DNA of 64,000 nucleotides from Siphonodentalium dalli (Eukaryota; Mollusca; Scaphopoda; Gadilida; Siphonodentaliidae): NCBI GenBank assembly GCA_032622095.1, contig CP136066.1, positions 45,025,835 to 45,089,834 of the forward strand, read 5' to 3'. Shown piece by piece: positions 25,301 to 40,300 of this stretch (position 1 is its first letter; each line of letters starts with the position of its first letter). The notes under the pieces were generated by a model. It saw only the letters and a program-made list of their open reading frames with translations, ran no database searches and was not told where the DNA came from. The position numbers and the translations under genes were made by a program.

Positions 25301-28300
25301 AACTAAGCTTGACACCAATTTGAACCTATTCAATGTATTCTAATGACTGGTCAATTCATTTGCCTCATTCCTACGCCATGCAACCATTTACTCAATTTGT
25401 AAATATCAACTTTGCTTGGCACCAATTTGAACTATCTCAATGTATTCTGATGACCTGTTGACTGGGCGATTGGCGTACTTAATTGTGTAAATATAAACTT
25501 TGCTTGACAACAATGTGAACATTTTCAATGTATTCTGATTACCTGCTGACTGGTCGATTCACATGCCTCATTCTCACGCCAAGCTACCATCGATTTGTAA
25601 ATATCAACTTAGGTTGACACCAATTTTAACAATCGAGGACGATAGACCTCATACGAGTCGTTATGGCTGCTCGGCATATAGGACATTCCTTCTTAACTTT
25701 CATCCACTCAAGAATACAAACTTCACAAAAGGAATGAGAACAGCCCAAACTTTTTCGTCACACCCGGATGAGAACAGCCCAAACTTTTTCGTCACACCCG
25801 GATGCCTGTGCGGCGTGACCTTGACCTTTCAAATGACCTTGAACCTGTATCTCGGTATCCGCTGGGCCGATTTCCACCATTTTTGGGGTGTTGGTGAGTT
25901 AAAACATAACTATAAAAAATACAACACAACAACTCTCCCCGTCAGGACGGGTACCCAGCTAGTCTACTATATATTTTGAGACATACGTATGTATATATGT
26001 CCGCTACAGACTCGAGAACTGCTGAGCCGATTGAACCCAAACTTGCTGTGTAAGGGTAAAAAGTCACAGGCAGTACACTCGGACCATTCGCGAGCCTGTG
26101 CGACCACTCCTTCACCCTTCAACTGCCACCGTAATGGAGATTGATGGGTTAATCGCGTGATAATTAATGAGCGTTTGTATATGAGGCGTCGCTATTAAAG
26201 AGCGTTTATCCACTTTAGTGAAAATATACGGCATTTGACCGTCTCGGAAACTGCAGATATCGAGACGAAATTTCGTACTTAGGGGTTCCAAGGGACAGGG
26301 GAGATTTTCGTAGGGTCAGTTTGTCCGCCCGAGGTGATGTTGACCTTGAAACGGGTACCCACAAATGACCTTGGGCGATATCCGGTAGTCAGCGGTGACA
26401 TCGATGTGAAATTTGTTATGTATGGTCAACTCGGGACGGGAAATATTTTTGTCGGGTTATTTTGTCCACCCAACATGACCTTGACACAGTTACCCGCAAA
26501 TGACCTTGGGCGATATTTCGGGCGTCAGCGGTGGCAGCGACGTACAGGGTTACCTTGAAGAAAAAAAAATTAATGGATCGACCAAAGCCATGGGACCAAT
26601 CCCGCCAGTGGCGGGCTAATCTGGGCACATGTATTAAATATATATATATATGGGCACATGTATTAAATATATATATATATGGGCACATGTATTAAATATA
26701 TATATATATGGGCACATGTATTAAATATATCAGGAAGCTCTAGTCATGGAAGGGTTAAGAATACAATTTTAAAATAAAATTCACCAGGCCACTAAAATTT
26801 GCCAAAATTTTTTGGCTGAGAATCTAGTAATTTATTTACGGTATATTGGCCTGACCTAGGGATTATTTACGGTATATTGGCCTGACCTAGGGATTATTTA
26901 CGGTATATTGGCCTGACATAGGGATTATTTAAGGTATATTGGCCTGACCTAGGGATTATTTACGGTATATTGGCCTGACCTAGGGATTAATTTTATTTTG
27001 GAAACACTCTGTGTAGCTATAGCTTTTTTAAAAGAAATTAAACTCCAAAATTTCAATACAGCATCAATGAAAGTGTCAATGACACTGTAGCTCAACTTGG
27101 GAAGGAGATAATTTTTTTCCAAGAAATGAATAGAATGATAAAGAAGAAGGAAAGTAAACTGAGGTCCCCCCGAAAATCCAGATGACGGTTGGTGATGGTC
27201 GGATGATGGATGAGGTCAGTAGGGTGAGCCAAAGGATTTAGTCATACTAAGAGTAATTTGCAAGATGAACACTGGCGGTCATGCTTTTCAACAAATTTTT
27301 GTCCCATCTAGAGGTCACCCTGAAAATCCATATTAAGTTTGGTGATGATCGGATGAGGGATGTGCTCTGTAATGTGCGCCAAAGGATTTAGTCATACAAA
27401 GAGTAAATTCCAAGATGGATGCCGGCGGCCATGTTTTTCATTGAAAATTGTTCAAATTTGATAGCTCCCGTCTAGAGGTGATTCTAAACATGCTTGTAAA
27501 TTTAAATTTTCAAATCAATTCTCCAATAAATGCGGGCTGCAGGGTGTGCCGATGGATTCAAATTTGAATTCAAAGATGGCTGCTGGCCATGTTTAAAAAA
27601 AATTTCGGTCAAAATAGGAGGCTCCCATCTATCTAGAGGTCACCCTGAAGATCCATATTCCTAGTGAACATACCTCATCATCTCCAAAATCATCAGCAAA
27701 AAAATCTGACCCTAATAGGTCCTCTTTGTCCCAACTAGCTGGCAACTCACGGCTGTCGAAGTAAAACAGAGCCTTCTCCATTGCTGAAATATAAATTTAT
27801 TGTGTGATTATAAACCAGGCAGCAACTCGTCACTGTCAAAGTAAAACAAGGACTTCTTTTTGCATTGCAAATTTCCCCGGGTCATGAATTCATGTTTATC
27901 GTGAAATTGGCTGACAAAAGTCACCTAAATCATGTAATCAGGGACCTACATCTGCAGTGATTATTTAGGAACAGGTATTAACCTTTCTATGACTGGAACT
28001 TCCTAAAAATTTGCAAATACCCTGTGCCAATGCATTCTCTTATATATGCGAGTCTCCCATAGGGAGGCTTGCATATATAAGAGAATGCATTGGCCTAACA
28101 ATATTTACCTTGACCTTGTAAGCCAGTGCATTCTCTTATATAAGCAAGTCTCTGTATGGGAGACTCGAATATATTAGAGAAAGTGTTGACACAAGGTCTT
28201 TATTGCTGCACCAGCGCAGCTCCCATCATGAAAAGGTTAACAGGTACATGTATGTATACCTGCATTATTTTGTCAATGTTTCCCCATCAAAAAGGTCACA

Positions 28301-31300
28301 GGTATTTAACTGTAGGAATATGATCTCTATGGGCAAAGCCAGAGTAGATATTCATGGCATGATCTAACAATATATATAAATAGTAACTAACCAGGTTTGA
28401 GTGCCTTCTCCTCATTCTTGATAGCAACATCCCTCGTGAATTCCTTTAATTCTTTTTTTGGAGCTGAATAACTGTTAAGAGAATTTAATTAGTGCATAAA
28501 TCCTTCAATATTAATCTAACTTAACACATTCACTGCCGACACCTATTACATGCAAAAAGTACGATAATTCATAGTCAGCAGTGAACGTGTTAACCCTTTA
28601 CCCAACAAACCGGCCAAAACCGGCCAAATAAAGCTTCAACAGCCTAAAATATCTTCGGTCTGTCTCAATAGAACCATACAAATATGGATATCATTGGAAC
28701 CGGCTCCTTGACCACATTGTGATAGTTACAGTTAGCCCTGTGCCAATGCATTCTCTTATATATGCGAGTCGACCATAGGTCGCCTCGCATATATAAGAGA
28801 ATGCATTGGCCTAAAAAAATTCTTTTTTTAACACTTTTTACCATTTTTTCTTACATTCTTTAACAATTTTGTAATTTTTAATGTGTTAAGCCAATGTATT
28901 CTCTTATATATGCGAGGCGACCTATGGTCGACTCGCATATATAAGAGAATGCATTGGCACAGGGCCCTTCTGTTGGGTAAAGGGTTAAGGAAGCACCTCA
29001 TTCAGGAATTTCAAAAAATCTCAATTTCAAACTAACAATTCAAAGGAAAACATCACTATCCTTTATAACCGATGTATGCTAGAGTAATGCTATAAGTATT
29101 CGACTTCTTAACCACAGCAGAATTATGGGTAACTTTTCAGGATTTAGTCGGAAATACATGTATGGCTTGTTGCCATTCATCGGAAAGCTCTCCCCGAGAG
29201 CTTTCCGATGAATGGTAACAAGCCATATTTCCGACTAAATCCTGAAAATTTAACCATAATTCTGCTGTGGTTAAGAAGTCGATTATTTAGGGCATTACTG
29301 TATAGTACTATAACACCTGTTTAACCTCACAATATGAGAGATACCGGTATAGTGTTGAAACGATTAGTGAATTTCAGAGTCGACTAGTCGAGGCCCAAAA
29401 GTCGCGTTGCGTCGACTAGTCGGTACCCGATATCAAAACTTTCAAACATAACATGGTACGGAAAATACATCGTACATGGCGTACACTAATGACTGATGCA
29501 ATGACGGTCTATTATTTCCCTGCATAGACACCAATTTATTTGGGAAATAATACAGTAAACATCTTGATATTTATCCAACACACTGAATGTAATTATATAA
29601 TTAGACATGTGGTGGATAATGATTAGAAACACGATCATTTATACAGGTTTTAAATTTAATATCAGCGTTCGAGATTTCGTTTAGTCACGTGATCACCAAT
29701 AAACCGGTGCCGAGCGGTGTCACTATAAAATGTTAATGTTCCAACTAAATACGCCTTATAGTATAGGCTACGTTGTAGAATACGAAAGCCAGTTCTTAAT
29801 GTCAGTATCATTTATATACGATAGCACCAATGACGTCACCTTAAGCGACCTTCACACCGCGTCGCATCATAACCTGACGGTGCGAGATCAATTAAAATAT
29901 ACACAGTGTCTAGATCAAAGCGGTCTCCGACAAACGATAAAGCCATGTCAACCATTGCCATCATTTCAAAGTGATGTCTTTGACCTCAAACGACGAGTGA
30001 GACATTGTGTTGTCAATTTCATTCTTTCAATTAATAGTCGGGTCACCGTGTGTGTCTATACTAGTAACATTGTCAATTCCGGGTGCCACCAAACGTTATA
30101 CTTACCGTAACTTACGCACAGTTAACACCATTTATGCCGGAATCGATCTTGAAAATGTTATACATGTAACTAATACACTATGTTCTGACTAGTCAACAGC
30201 AAAATTCAGAGTCGACGTTCTGACATTTCAGCGTCGACCTCAGCCAGTTGATTAATCGTTTCAACCCTAGAGAGATATGTTTTAATTATGTAAAGAAGTG
30301 GTTTAACCCTTTGAGTGCCAGGTCGATTTTTGTATCAACCCATATACCCTGTGCCAATGCATTCTCTTATATATGCGAGTCGAGGCAATCAAAGGGTTAA
30401 AACAAAAAAGATGATTTTTTGAGCTGGTCATTTGAGAGTTTGATAGGAAATATTTGCAAAAACACACTACATTATCTAGCTTAGGAATCCAACTAGGGTT
30501 TACACTCTGTCTACAATCTGAAAAATTATTTTCTTGCAGACATTAATGATTTATACTCTAAATAACTTGTGCAATGTGACAATATACATAAATAATATAC
30601 AATACATTTAAATCATGGCAACTTATTATTCATATCAGTCTGTGTCAGCACATTGGATTTTCGCCCTTTCTCCTCGGGCATCCATGTTACCTTACAGACC
30701 CATTGGACACAAGCCTTGAAATAGTGTGTCTGTCATTTGCAGAATGAGGTCCCCAGAGGGTGAATTTAGTGATGCTACCCCGTCTAGCGGGCTAGCATCA
30801 CCAAATTCACCCTCTGGGAACCTCATTCTGCTGAGGTGTAAGCAGAATGAGGTTCCCAGAGGGTGAATTTGGTGATGCTAGCCCGCTATGCGGGGTAGCA
30901 TCACTAAATTCACCCTCTGGGGACCTCATTCTGCAAATGACAGACACACTATTTCAAGGCTTGTGTCAAACGACAATGCAGTCTATCTAAGCCTGGATAT
31001 AGTGTGTCTGAAATTTGCAGAATGAGGTCCCCAGAGGGTGAATTTAGTGATGCTACCCTGCATAGCGGGGTAGCATCACTAAATTCACCCTCTGGGGACC
31101 TCATTCTGCAAATGACAGACACACTATTTCAAGGCTTGTGTCAAACGACAATGCAGTCTATCTAAGCCTGGATATAGTGTGTCTGAAATTTGCAGAATGA
31201 GGTCCCCAGAGGGTGAATTTAGTGATGCTAACATCACCAAATTCAACTCTGGGAACCTCATTCTGCTTAGGCTAAATTCGGAAAATACGGTAAACTCCCA

Positions 31301-34300
31301 TCTAGAGGTCACCCCGAGGATCCAAACGAAGTTTGGTGATGATCGAATGAGAGATGTGGTCTGTAGGGTTGCCATAATGATTTAGTCTCGCAAAGAGTAA
31401 AATCCAAGAGGCTGCCGATAGACATATTTTGCAATATTTACAAAATTTGATAGCTAGAGGTCACCACGAAGATCCATATGAAGTTTGGGATGAATCAAAT
31501 GAAAAATGTTGGTTGTAGGGTGTGCCAAAGGATTTTGTCATGCAAAGAGTAAAATCCAAGATGACTGCTGGGGAGTCATGTTTTTTTTATTGAAAGTTGA
31601 TCAAATTTGATAGGTTATCTAAATGTCACCCTGAAGATCCATATGAAGTTTTGGGATCAATCAAATCAGCATCTTTCTGAAGATTTTAAATCTTATATCG
31701 AATCGGGGAGCCAATGCAGATTGCAGATCATAGGTCTTCGAAGTCAGTACCGATTTTATTCCTATAAGGTATCAGGAAATTTCAGTTTAAATTGTTGCCT
31801 GAAAATAATATTGCATGTGCATTTATTTCTCCGGTTCTAAACATTTTAGCTAAGTTTTAATAACTGAAGTCAAATGTTTCATAGTACATTTATGTGTATG
31901 CGCAAAAATAATTATGCAGTTTGCAGTTAATCATTTATTACAATCCGGTTTGACTTCAATACTGCATAATATTTACATGTACATGTAAGCGCACAATGCA
32001 GTTTGATCTATAACCATCATGTTAATAAGAATTATGGTGCTTTATAAGACCGTATCAATGGATAAGTGGGTTCAATGAATGTTGGCAGTAAATTAGGATG
32101 AATATTTTGCTGATTTTCATCGGTTAACCCTTTACCCAACAGAAGGGCCCTGTGCCAATGCATTCTCTTATATATGCGAGTCGACCATAGGTCGCCTCGC
32201 ATATATAAGAGAATGCATTGGCTTAACACATTAAAAATTATAAAATTGTTAAAGAATGCAAGAAAAAATGGTAAAAAGTGTTAAAAAAAGAATTTATTTA
32301 GGCCAATGCATTCTCTTATATATGCGAGGCGACCTATGGTCGACTCGCATATATAAGAGAATGCATTGGCAGAGGGCATAACTGTAACTATCACAATGTG
32401 GTCAAGGAGCCGGTTCCAATGATATCCATATTTGTATGGTTCTATTGAGACAGACCGAAGATATTTTAGGCTGTTGAAGCTTTATTTGGCCGGTTTTGGC
32501 CGGTTTGTTGGGTAAAGGGTTAACTTAGTATTATGCAATACAATAGCCCAATTATAAAACCATTATAATGAGTTAATAGGGACATACACATACTGATATA
32601 ATATCCCATTATAATCAGAACATACAGTGTAAATACACTGTAGGGACATACACATACTGATATATGAGAGCAGTCACTTCTCCCTGGGAAAACATTTGGC
32701 AGAAGTGACAAAATTTAGGATAAGATATCTCCCAAATCGCCCTGTAGGTTGGTCCCTGGAAGCAAGTAACACTTACAATTTGCCATCTTTGAATGATTTA
32801 ACTAGAATTTGGTCTTTAGTTTTGAGTTTAGTGTCATTGCTGCGAACATCAGGAAGCACCACAAGCACAGGTAGAGCTGTATTCTTCTTCTTATCGACAT
32901 CAAACACCATCACTTTACCGACGAGCTCCTGGTTTCGTCCACGATACATCTGTCGCTTAGGGCTCTCATTCTCGGAATCACTCCCGTCTGACCTGTAGAG
33001 GAAGGAAGCATTAAAGACATATTAAGAACTTTCTTCAGTGAGGGCACCATGGCATGTCAAAATATGCCCGTGGTAATTCCAACAAAGGGCCATAAATCTG
33101 GTGAAAATTGGCAGGCAGAAGTAACCAGAATGGAAAACCGTAAAAAAAAACGAAGGAACACTCAATTGATTGCCCTCATAGTAGTGAACACCCATACCAA
33201 ATTTCATTGAGATTTGTCGAAATGTGGTGGAGATATCTGCTCGGACGAAAAATAAAACAACATTTCCATATAAACAAAGAGAAATATTCTAGAATGAAAA
33301 AAACAATTGAACACTCCGTTGAATGCCCCCATAGTAGTAAATATCCATACCAAATTTCATTCAGTTCTGACAATCGGTGTTTGAGATAAATGCTCGGACG
33401 GGCAAATTAACCAAGATTTCCAGATAAACATAGTTGAATAACTCTAGAACAGAAAATCGGCACATTGAACACTCCACTGGATTCCCTCATAGTAGTGAAC
33501 GTCCATGCCAAATTTCATTCAGATTCAACAACCGGTGTTTGAGATATCTGTCCAGACAGACAGATGAATGAATGGAAGGACGGATGGAAAAATCTGAGAA
33601 ATAAAGGCCGGACGGATGGACGGACGGACAAGGTCAATCCAGTATACCCCCATTTTCTTCAAGAGCGGGGTATAATTAACCCTTTACCCAACAAAACGGC
33701 CCTGTGCCAATGCATTCTCTTATATATGCGAGTCGACCATAGGTCGCCTCGCATATATAAGAGAATGCATTGGCTTAACACATATTAAAAATGATAAAAT
33801 TGTCAAAGAATGTAGAAAAATATGATAAAAATTGTTAAAAAATGTAAGGAAAAATTAGAAAATTGTTAAATAATGTAAGAAAAAATGGTAAAAAAAGATA
33901 TTTTTTAGGCCAATGCATTCTCTTATATATGCGAGGCGATCTATGGTCGACTCGCATATATAAGAGAATGCATTGGCACAGGGCATAACTGTAACCATCA
34001 CAATGTGGTCAATGAACCGGTTCCAATGATATCCATATTTGTATGGTGTTATTAAGACAGACCGAAGATATTTTAGGCTGTTCAAGCTTTATTTGGGCAT
34101 TTTTGGCCATTTTGTTGGGTAAAGGGTTAAAGGCACGTGAGGCCTTAGTTGTCGAAAATATTCATATTTGTTCCAATCACCGTAAACAGAAAAACATTAA
34201 AACGCATACAGTTTCGTTCATATAAACCATGACCATCGCGTAAACAGCATGTTATCATAAAGATTTACTATATTTTACATAAGCAAGAGCCTGATTGTGT

Positions 34301-37300
34301 TACAGAAGACAGCACAATGCTGCTGGCTAATCACACACAAATGGCATAAACGCTCTTTATTCGTTCCATATCAGGAATTCACCAACAAAAACGCTCTTTA
34401 TGTTTACCACCATAATATAAACAAACACCAGAAAAGTAACTTTTTATGCTTTTGTTTACATAACAATGGTCAAAGATATGACAATAACATACTGTTTATG
34501 CGATATTTCTTATTTGTATACGGACAAAGTCTGTCTACATTTTGTTGTTCTTTCTGTTTGTGGCACAGGATACCCACCGGCAAGGCCAACCGTACCTTTA
34601 AGTAATTTTCACACAAAAAATTATAACTTTATTGCTCTATGATCAACCCTTCCATGACTGGAGCTTCCTGATTTTTTTGCTATTGGGAGACTCACATATA
34701 TAAGTGAATGCACTGGCACAGGATATTTAATGCTAATACAGGTTATGTCTAAAGTTCACTATACATGTATATACAGTACTATGATTCCGACTTCCACAAA
34801 TTTCATTTCAAATTCGCCATTCCAGGCCAGTGAAACGTAATTTTTGATTATAAAAAGAATTCCACCCATAACCCTTGGAACAAACGTCGCACTACCGACG
34901 AATCAAATTCAATTATTTGAATTAGATTTGTCGGTAGTGCGACGTTTGTTGCAAATAAATGCGAGTAGACGCACTACCGACAAAGAATGCATGTGGTCAA
35001 CACGAATTTAATTGCTGATGCGTCTGAGATCCGTGTTTGAAACAAACGTCGCATCACCGTCGACTTGAATTTAATTCGGAGACATGCAAACAAGCTGCAT
35101 AATGATATGCTAATGAGGGAATTCCAATTGAAACTGGAAAACACCAACGAGCATGACGTAATTTGGTGGTACATGTATTTGAATTCGAGTTGACGAAAGT
35201 GTGACGTTCGTTTCAAATTAAATGTGAGTAGACGCACTAAATAAATATTTATTCCGTTTGGAATTTGGATATACATGCTATACTGTGCATGGACGTGTGC
35301 AAATTTAACATCAATGATGGGTTGAAATTGTTCTAGTAATTTGATTTTCCAGCAATGAATTATTGGGGAATTTGTTGTTTTTAGACCAACATTTGCATAT
35401 TTTCCTACTTTTGGTCCAACATTTTGACTGAAATGGCCTGTGTCCTGGTCCATCATGACCCTCCAAAAAAACTGCTAATTATTTTCCTATGCTTCTGTTC
35501 AAAATTATGAACTTAAAAGGTCATCAGTTGGAAATTTTCCAACCTTCGTGGGGGTGTCAGGTTGGAAATTGTCAGCAATTGGAAAGCTTGAGGCCAGTCT
35601 AATGCTATATAGGTTTTTGCGGTTTTCATGTTCAAAGTTTTCTCCCGCTGTGCCAAACTATGATCGGATTTTCAGGTTCAGATCTCTGATATTTCTTCTA
35701 CTGGCAGAACCATGGTCCACCCAGTGCATGATCACAAGTCTACTGATCCATTCAGAATAGGCTATTATCCAGGCATGTGAAGGAACAGCCAAGGGGGTGC
35801 AAATTGAATTACGCAAATTTATTAGCCCCCCCCCCCCAACCGAGACCCTATAGCCATACATCCCTGCCCGCCATGGTTATTTTATCATGTGGTTTTAGAT
35901 AGGCATACTGACGCAATATATAGTGATATAGCGCGTTGACCTCAACTTGCTATTAAATTGTTAAAACGGTACGTTTTCGTATAAAAATAAACTGGACCTG
36001 ATTTCTTTCAGACAAGTTCAAAGCAAAATACCACCTAAAGAATCATGTCCGACCTAAAATATGTATCAAATACCAACGAAATAGCGATATAAAACCAATA
36101 ATTTCCATTCCTCAGAATAGTAACATTAATTTCGTCGCTTGGAAGTCAAAAGCCACATTTTCTCACTAAATTTAACGTTTTAGAATTGATATAAAACTTC
36201 CTATTTTAGCCGTTTTGACGAAAACCCTTATGAACGCTTTATGCCATTTTAAGAAATCATTTAGATTCGTCTTGAATTAAATGCGACGTTTGTTTCAACA
36301 GACGAATTATGAATTAAACTCGAGTCTAATACTAATTGAATTAGATTCGTCGGTAGTGCGACGTTTGTTCCAAGGGTAATCATGACATTATATGTGAAAA
36401 AGTGTAAGATCAATGTTGTTGACACACCAGTCCTCCAGAATTTTATTAATTCAATGCATATCTGTCAACTATTACAATAAAAGGTTGTCAATAAAATGTC
36501 CTCCGACGAAGGTGGTTGGTTTGAAGGATTTATGGGTTTCAGATCCCTATACTACAAACTGGATTGTAAACTCGTCTGTTCATCATAATATTATTAATAT
36601 ACCATCATTTCTTAAACCTATTGTTTCTTGAACTCGGCCACTTGCATAATCACTAAATATGTTGCACATCTTCAATGTGTCGAGAAATGTTCAATTAACT
36701 CTAAAATAAACGAGAGGCCGATCACGATCGGCAGATGTTAACCCATCCCTTGGCGATAGTAAATTACTATGATCGGAATCATAAATGAGAGTTTTTATGT
36801 TGAATTATAGAGTATACTGTTATGTACTATTATAGACAAATGTACATAACACAAATTATTGGAATTTATGGGTCACTCGCATTTATATAACAGATTGCAC
36901 TGGTACAGGATCTGTAATGCTGCACCACCACAACCTTGGGTTAAATGTGAAAAAGGTGACCTGGACATGGAATACTTGGATTAATTGAGTCCAATTTATG
37001 TTTACAATGATAATGTATCAAATTCTACCAACAACACCCATTAAGATAAAGACACCTCACTGCTGACCCATTAATATCAATTATATAGCAGAGCTGTCAA
37101 CACATTATAGGCATTGTTTATATTGAAGTCTGGCATCTCTATTAAACCAATAACATTTATAATGACCTCAGACCATCTGTGGAGTGATATACTCAGCTGT
37201 GCAATAAAGCACAGATGTTCTAGTCTTCTGTTAATATAATGTGATGTGTATTGTTGAAACTTGTTTTAAATTAGATACCATAGCTTTCTTTATCTGCACA

Positions 37301-40300
37301 TTGGCATAAGAGACCTCAGAAAATAATATAGCCTTATCAATAGCTAAGTAGTCCAAAGGCATGGAATGGAATTGATGAATTGGGTTTAAAGTCGCTCAAA
37401 ACAAATTTACCAGTACATAACACAAGATTTTGGACCGATTTAAACCAAATTTGGTATGGTGACTCGGGTACCCTTGGCCGAGTTATAATGGTGTTAGTAT
37501 TTCAAAAAATTTTAACTTAAAAAAAACAAAAAACATTTTTTAATTATTTAAACAAAATATATTTTATTATATATATATATATATTTTTTTAATTTTGTTT
37601 TGTTAAATTGAGCAAGGAATTCAATCTAAACTTGTTTTTTTTTTTTTTTTTTTTAAGAGTGAATATATTATTTAGAAAAAGGGCCATAACTCAGTTTAAC
37701 ATAGTCGGATCAAACCCATATTCGAACTCGATCTGTATTTTGGGCTGAGAAACTCACATACCAAATTTGATTGCGATCAGATAGAAAATGTTTCAGTTAT
37801 CGCATAATGCGTAAAGTGTCTACGGTCGGACGGACAGACAGACGAACAACGAGTGGTCAATCCGGACGTTGACACTATGTTTACCATACTATGGTATGGG
37901 TAAACATAAAAACATAAAACAATTCTATGTTGAAAAATGACAATAACTCTGCCAAAATGACTCCGACTGAACTCAAAATCGCAGGTGCGCAGGTTCCCAT
38001 GCTGGTTGACATCTGTGTCAAGATATAAAAACATTTACTGAAAAATTACCGAAATACAGGCTCCGACAAAAGATGCATCCCAGGATGTAGGATTCTATGT
38101 CGAAAAAGGGCAATAACTCTGCCAAAATGACTCCGACTAAACTCAAATTGCAAGTTCCCATGCTGGTTGACATCTGTGCAAAGTTTTAAAATATTTTACA
38201 GGAAAATAACGGAATACAGACTCGAACAAAAGATGTGTCCAAGGATGAACGGATTCTATGTCGAAAAAGGGCAATAACTCTCAAAAGGAGTCCCACCGAA
38301 ATAAAAAAAATTGACAAGAAAATGACAGAATACAGGTCCGGATAAATTTCCAGATGGACGAGGGTCTCTACAATAGTCCTCCAACGGAATGTTGGGGGAC
38401 AATTAATCAGCAGCTGACTATTCAAAGAATCTGAAGAGAGCTAGATTTTCTATTGCGTCAAATTTGCACGAATTTATTTTCCATATTCATTAGTCTATGC
38501 AGGCCTCAGATGAACTAGTTTTATCTCTGGTACAGTAGTTAATAATATCATTCAGATAACTCAAAACACATCACAAGTTAGAAAGATTGCGAAAATTGGA
38601 ATGTCAGAATACCAGTATACAGAAACACAATGGTATGCCTTCGCGTCAGAATTATGTCATGAACCAATGTAAATATAGCTCTCCTCGGCCTATGACGTCA
38701 CGAATGCAAAATAAAAACAAAAACAATGCTGCACCAGCACAGCTCCGGTTGTCAACCTCATGCAAGGGTTAAAACTTTATTACTGTGGCCTACTTACTCT
38801 GAGGAACTGGGCTTCGTTTTACGTCCAATCTTGGATTGCATCACCGGAGTTCCAAAATGTTCCGGATTGGACAGCGGCAAGTTATCGAGCGTCTGCAAGA
38901 GAGACAATAAAAAATACATGCAATTAACAATGTACTCCTATTGATTAAAATAACCAGGTCTAGAAATATTATTTATTAATATTTATTAATATGAACTTAT
39001 TATCGGAACATTCCCCATGAATAAATATATCCTTCTGCACTTGTATTATCTTTTTCATCAGTCTGTCGTCTACACATTTTTATGAACATCCCTCCAAATG
39101 AATAATAGACCATACCAATGTATAATTTTATAACTTGAGTGTGAGAATCCATTTTGTATGTGGGCTAAAGCTGTTTACCAGCTGTTGATAAGTTTTGGCT
39201 CTAATACAAAACCCAAAAGATTGTATATTCAAGCCTTGAAATAGTGTGTCTGTCATTTGCAGAATGAGGCTCCCAGAGGGTGAATTTAGTGATGCTACCC
39301 CGCATAGCGGGCTAGCATCACCAAATTCACCCTCTGGGAACCTCATTCTGCAAATGACAGACACACTATTTCAAGGCTTGTTTGTTACATGTACATATAC
39401 ATCAACGAGTAAATAAATTTATTTGCCTGAGGCTTAGTACAGTTTGACTAACATCAACTGGCCTAAAACTATGGTGCTGGACATTTGCAGAATGAGGTCC
39501 CAGAGGGTGAATTTAGTGATGCTACCTCGCACGGTGGGCTAGCATTACCAAATTCATCCTCCACGGACCTAATTCTGCATGGCCTCAGCTGCTATGGGAG
39601 ACCAAGACTCATATTTACATGTAAGTCTCCAGATGGTGATGTGCACCCATTGGGCACCTCAATTACGCATTGTGTTATCTGCCAAATTGGAGATATAGAT
39701 ACTAAACAAAAAAAGAAAAGTAATTTTCTGAAGAAGTTGCTAAAGAAGCTAAATATCTTGTTAACCCTTTACCCAACAGAACGGCCCTGTGCCAATGCAT
39801 TCTCTTATATATGCGAGTCGACCATAGGTCGCCTCGCATATATAAGAGAATGCATTGGCTTAACACATTAAAAATTATAAAATTGTTAAAGAATGTAAGA
39901 AAAAATGGTAAAAAGTGTTAAAAAAAAGATTTTTTTAGGCCAATGCATTCTCTTATATATGCGAGGCGACCTATGGTCGACTCGCATATATAAGAGAATG
40001 CATTGGCACAGGGCATAACTGTAACTATCACAATGTGGTCAAGGAGCCGGTTCCAATGATATCCATATTTGTATGGTTCTATTGAGACAGACCGAAGATA
40101 TTTTAGGCTGTTGAAGCTTTATTTGGCCGGTTTTGGCCGGTTTGTTGGGTAAAGGGTTAATATGATAATAAAGATACTTTCCAAGAGATGAGAGCTAAGC
40201 AAAATGACTCAAGAGGTCCCAAGAGGTGAATTAGTGATGCTAGCCTGCTGTGCGGGGTATCATCACTCGCCAATAATAATTCAAATTTGGCATAAAATAT

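Larger units (their letters stand above)
23737..25962 (+). mobile_element. Helitron, internally deleted, with helicase remnant
   Basis: The 5' end TCTTATATATATTTGAGGAA follows an A. The 3' end has the hairpin CCCGTC-AG-GACGGG (25938-25951), 7 nt, then CTAG, with T next. These match Helitron rules: TC start, hairpin plus CTRR end, insertion in AT, no target duplication. It carries the C-terminus of a Pif1-type helicase and a block of about 110-bp tandem units. The Rep domain is missing, so it cannot be autonomous. Confidence 0.82.

Noticed and set aside
29730-30110. 126-aa open frame inside the 29350-30269 element
   Set aside because: No transposase or other family features, unusual composition for coding DNA, and it overlaps the element's unique filler.
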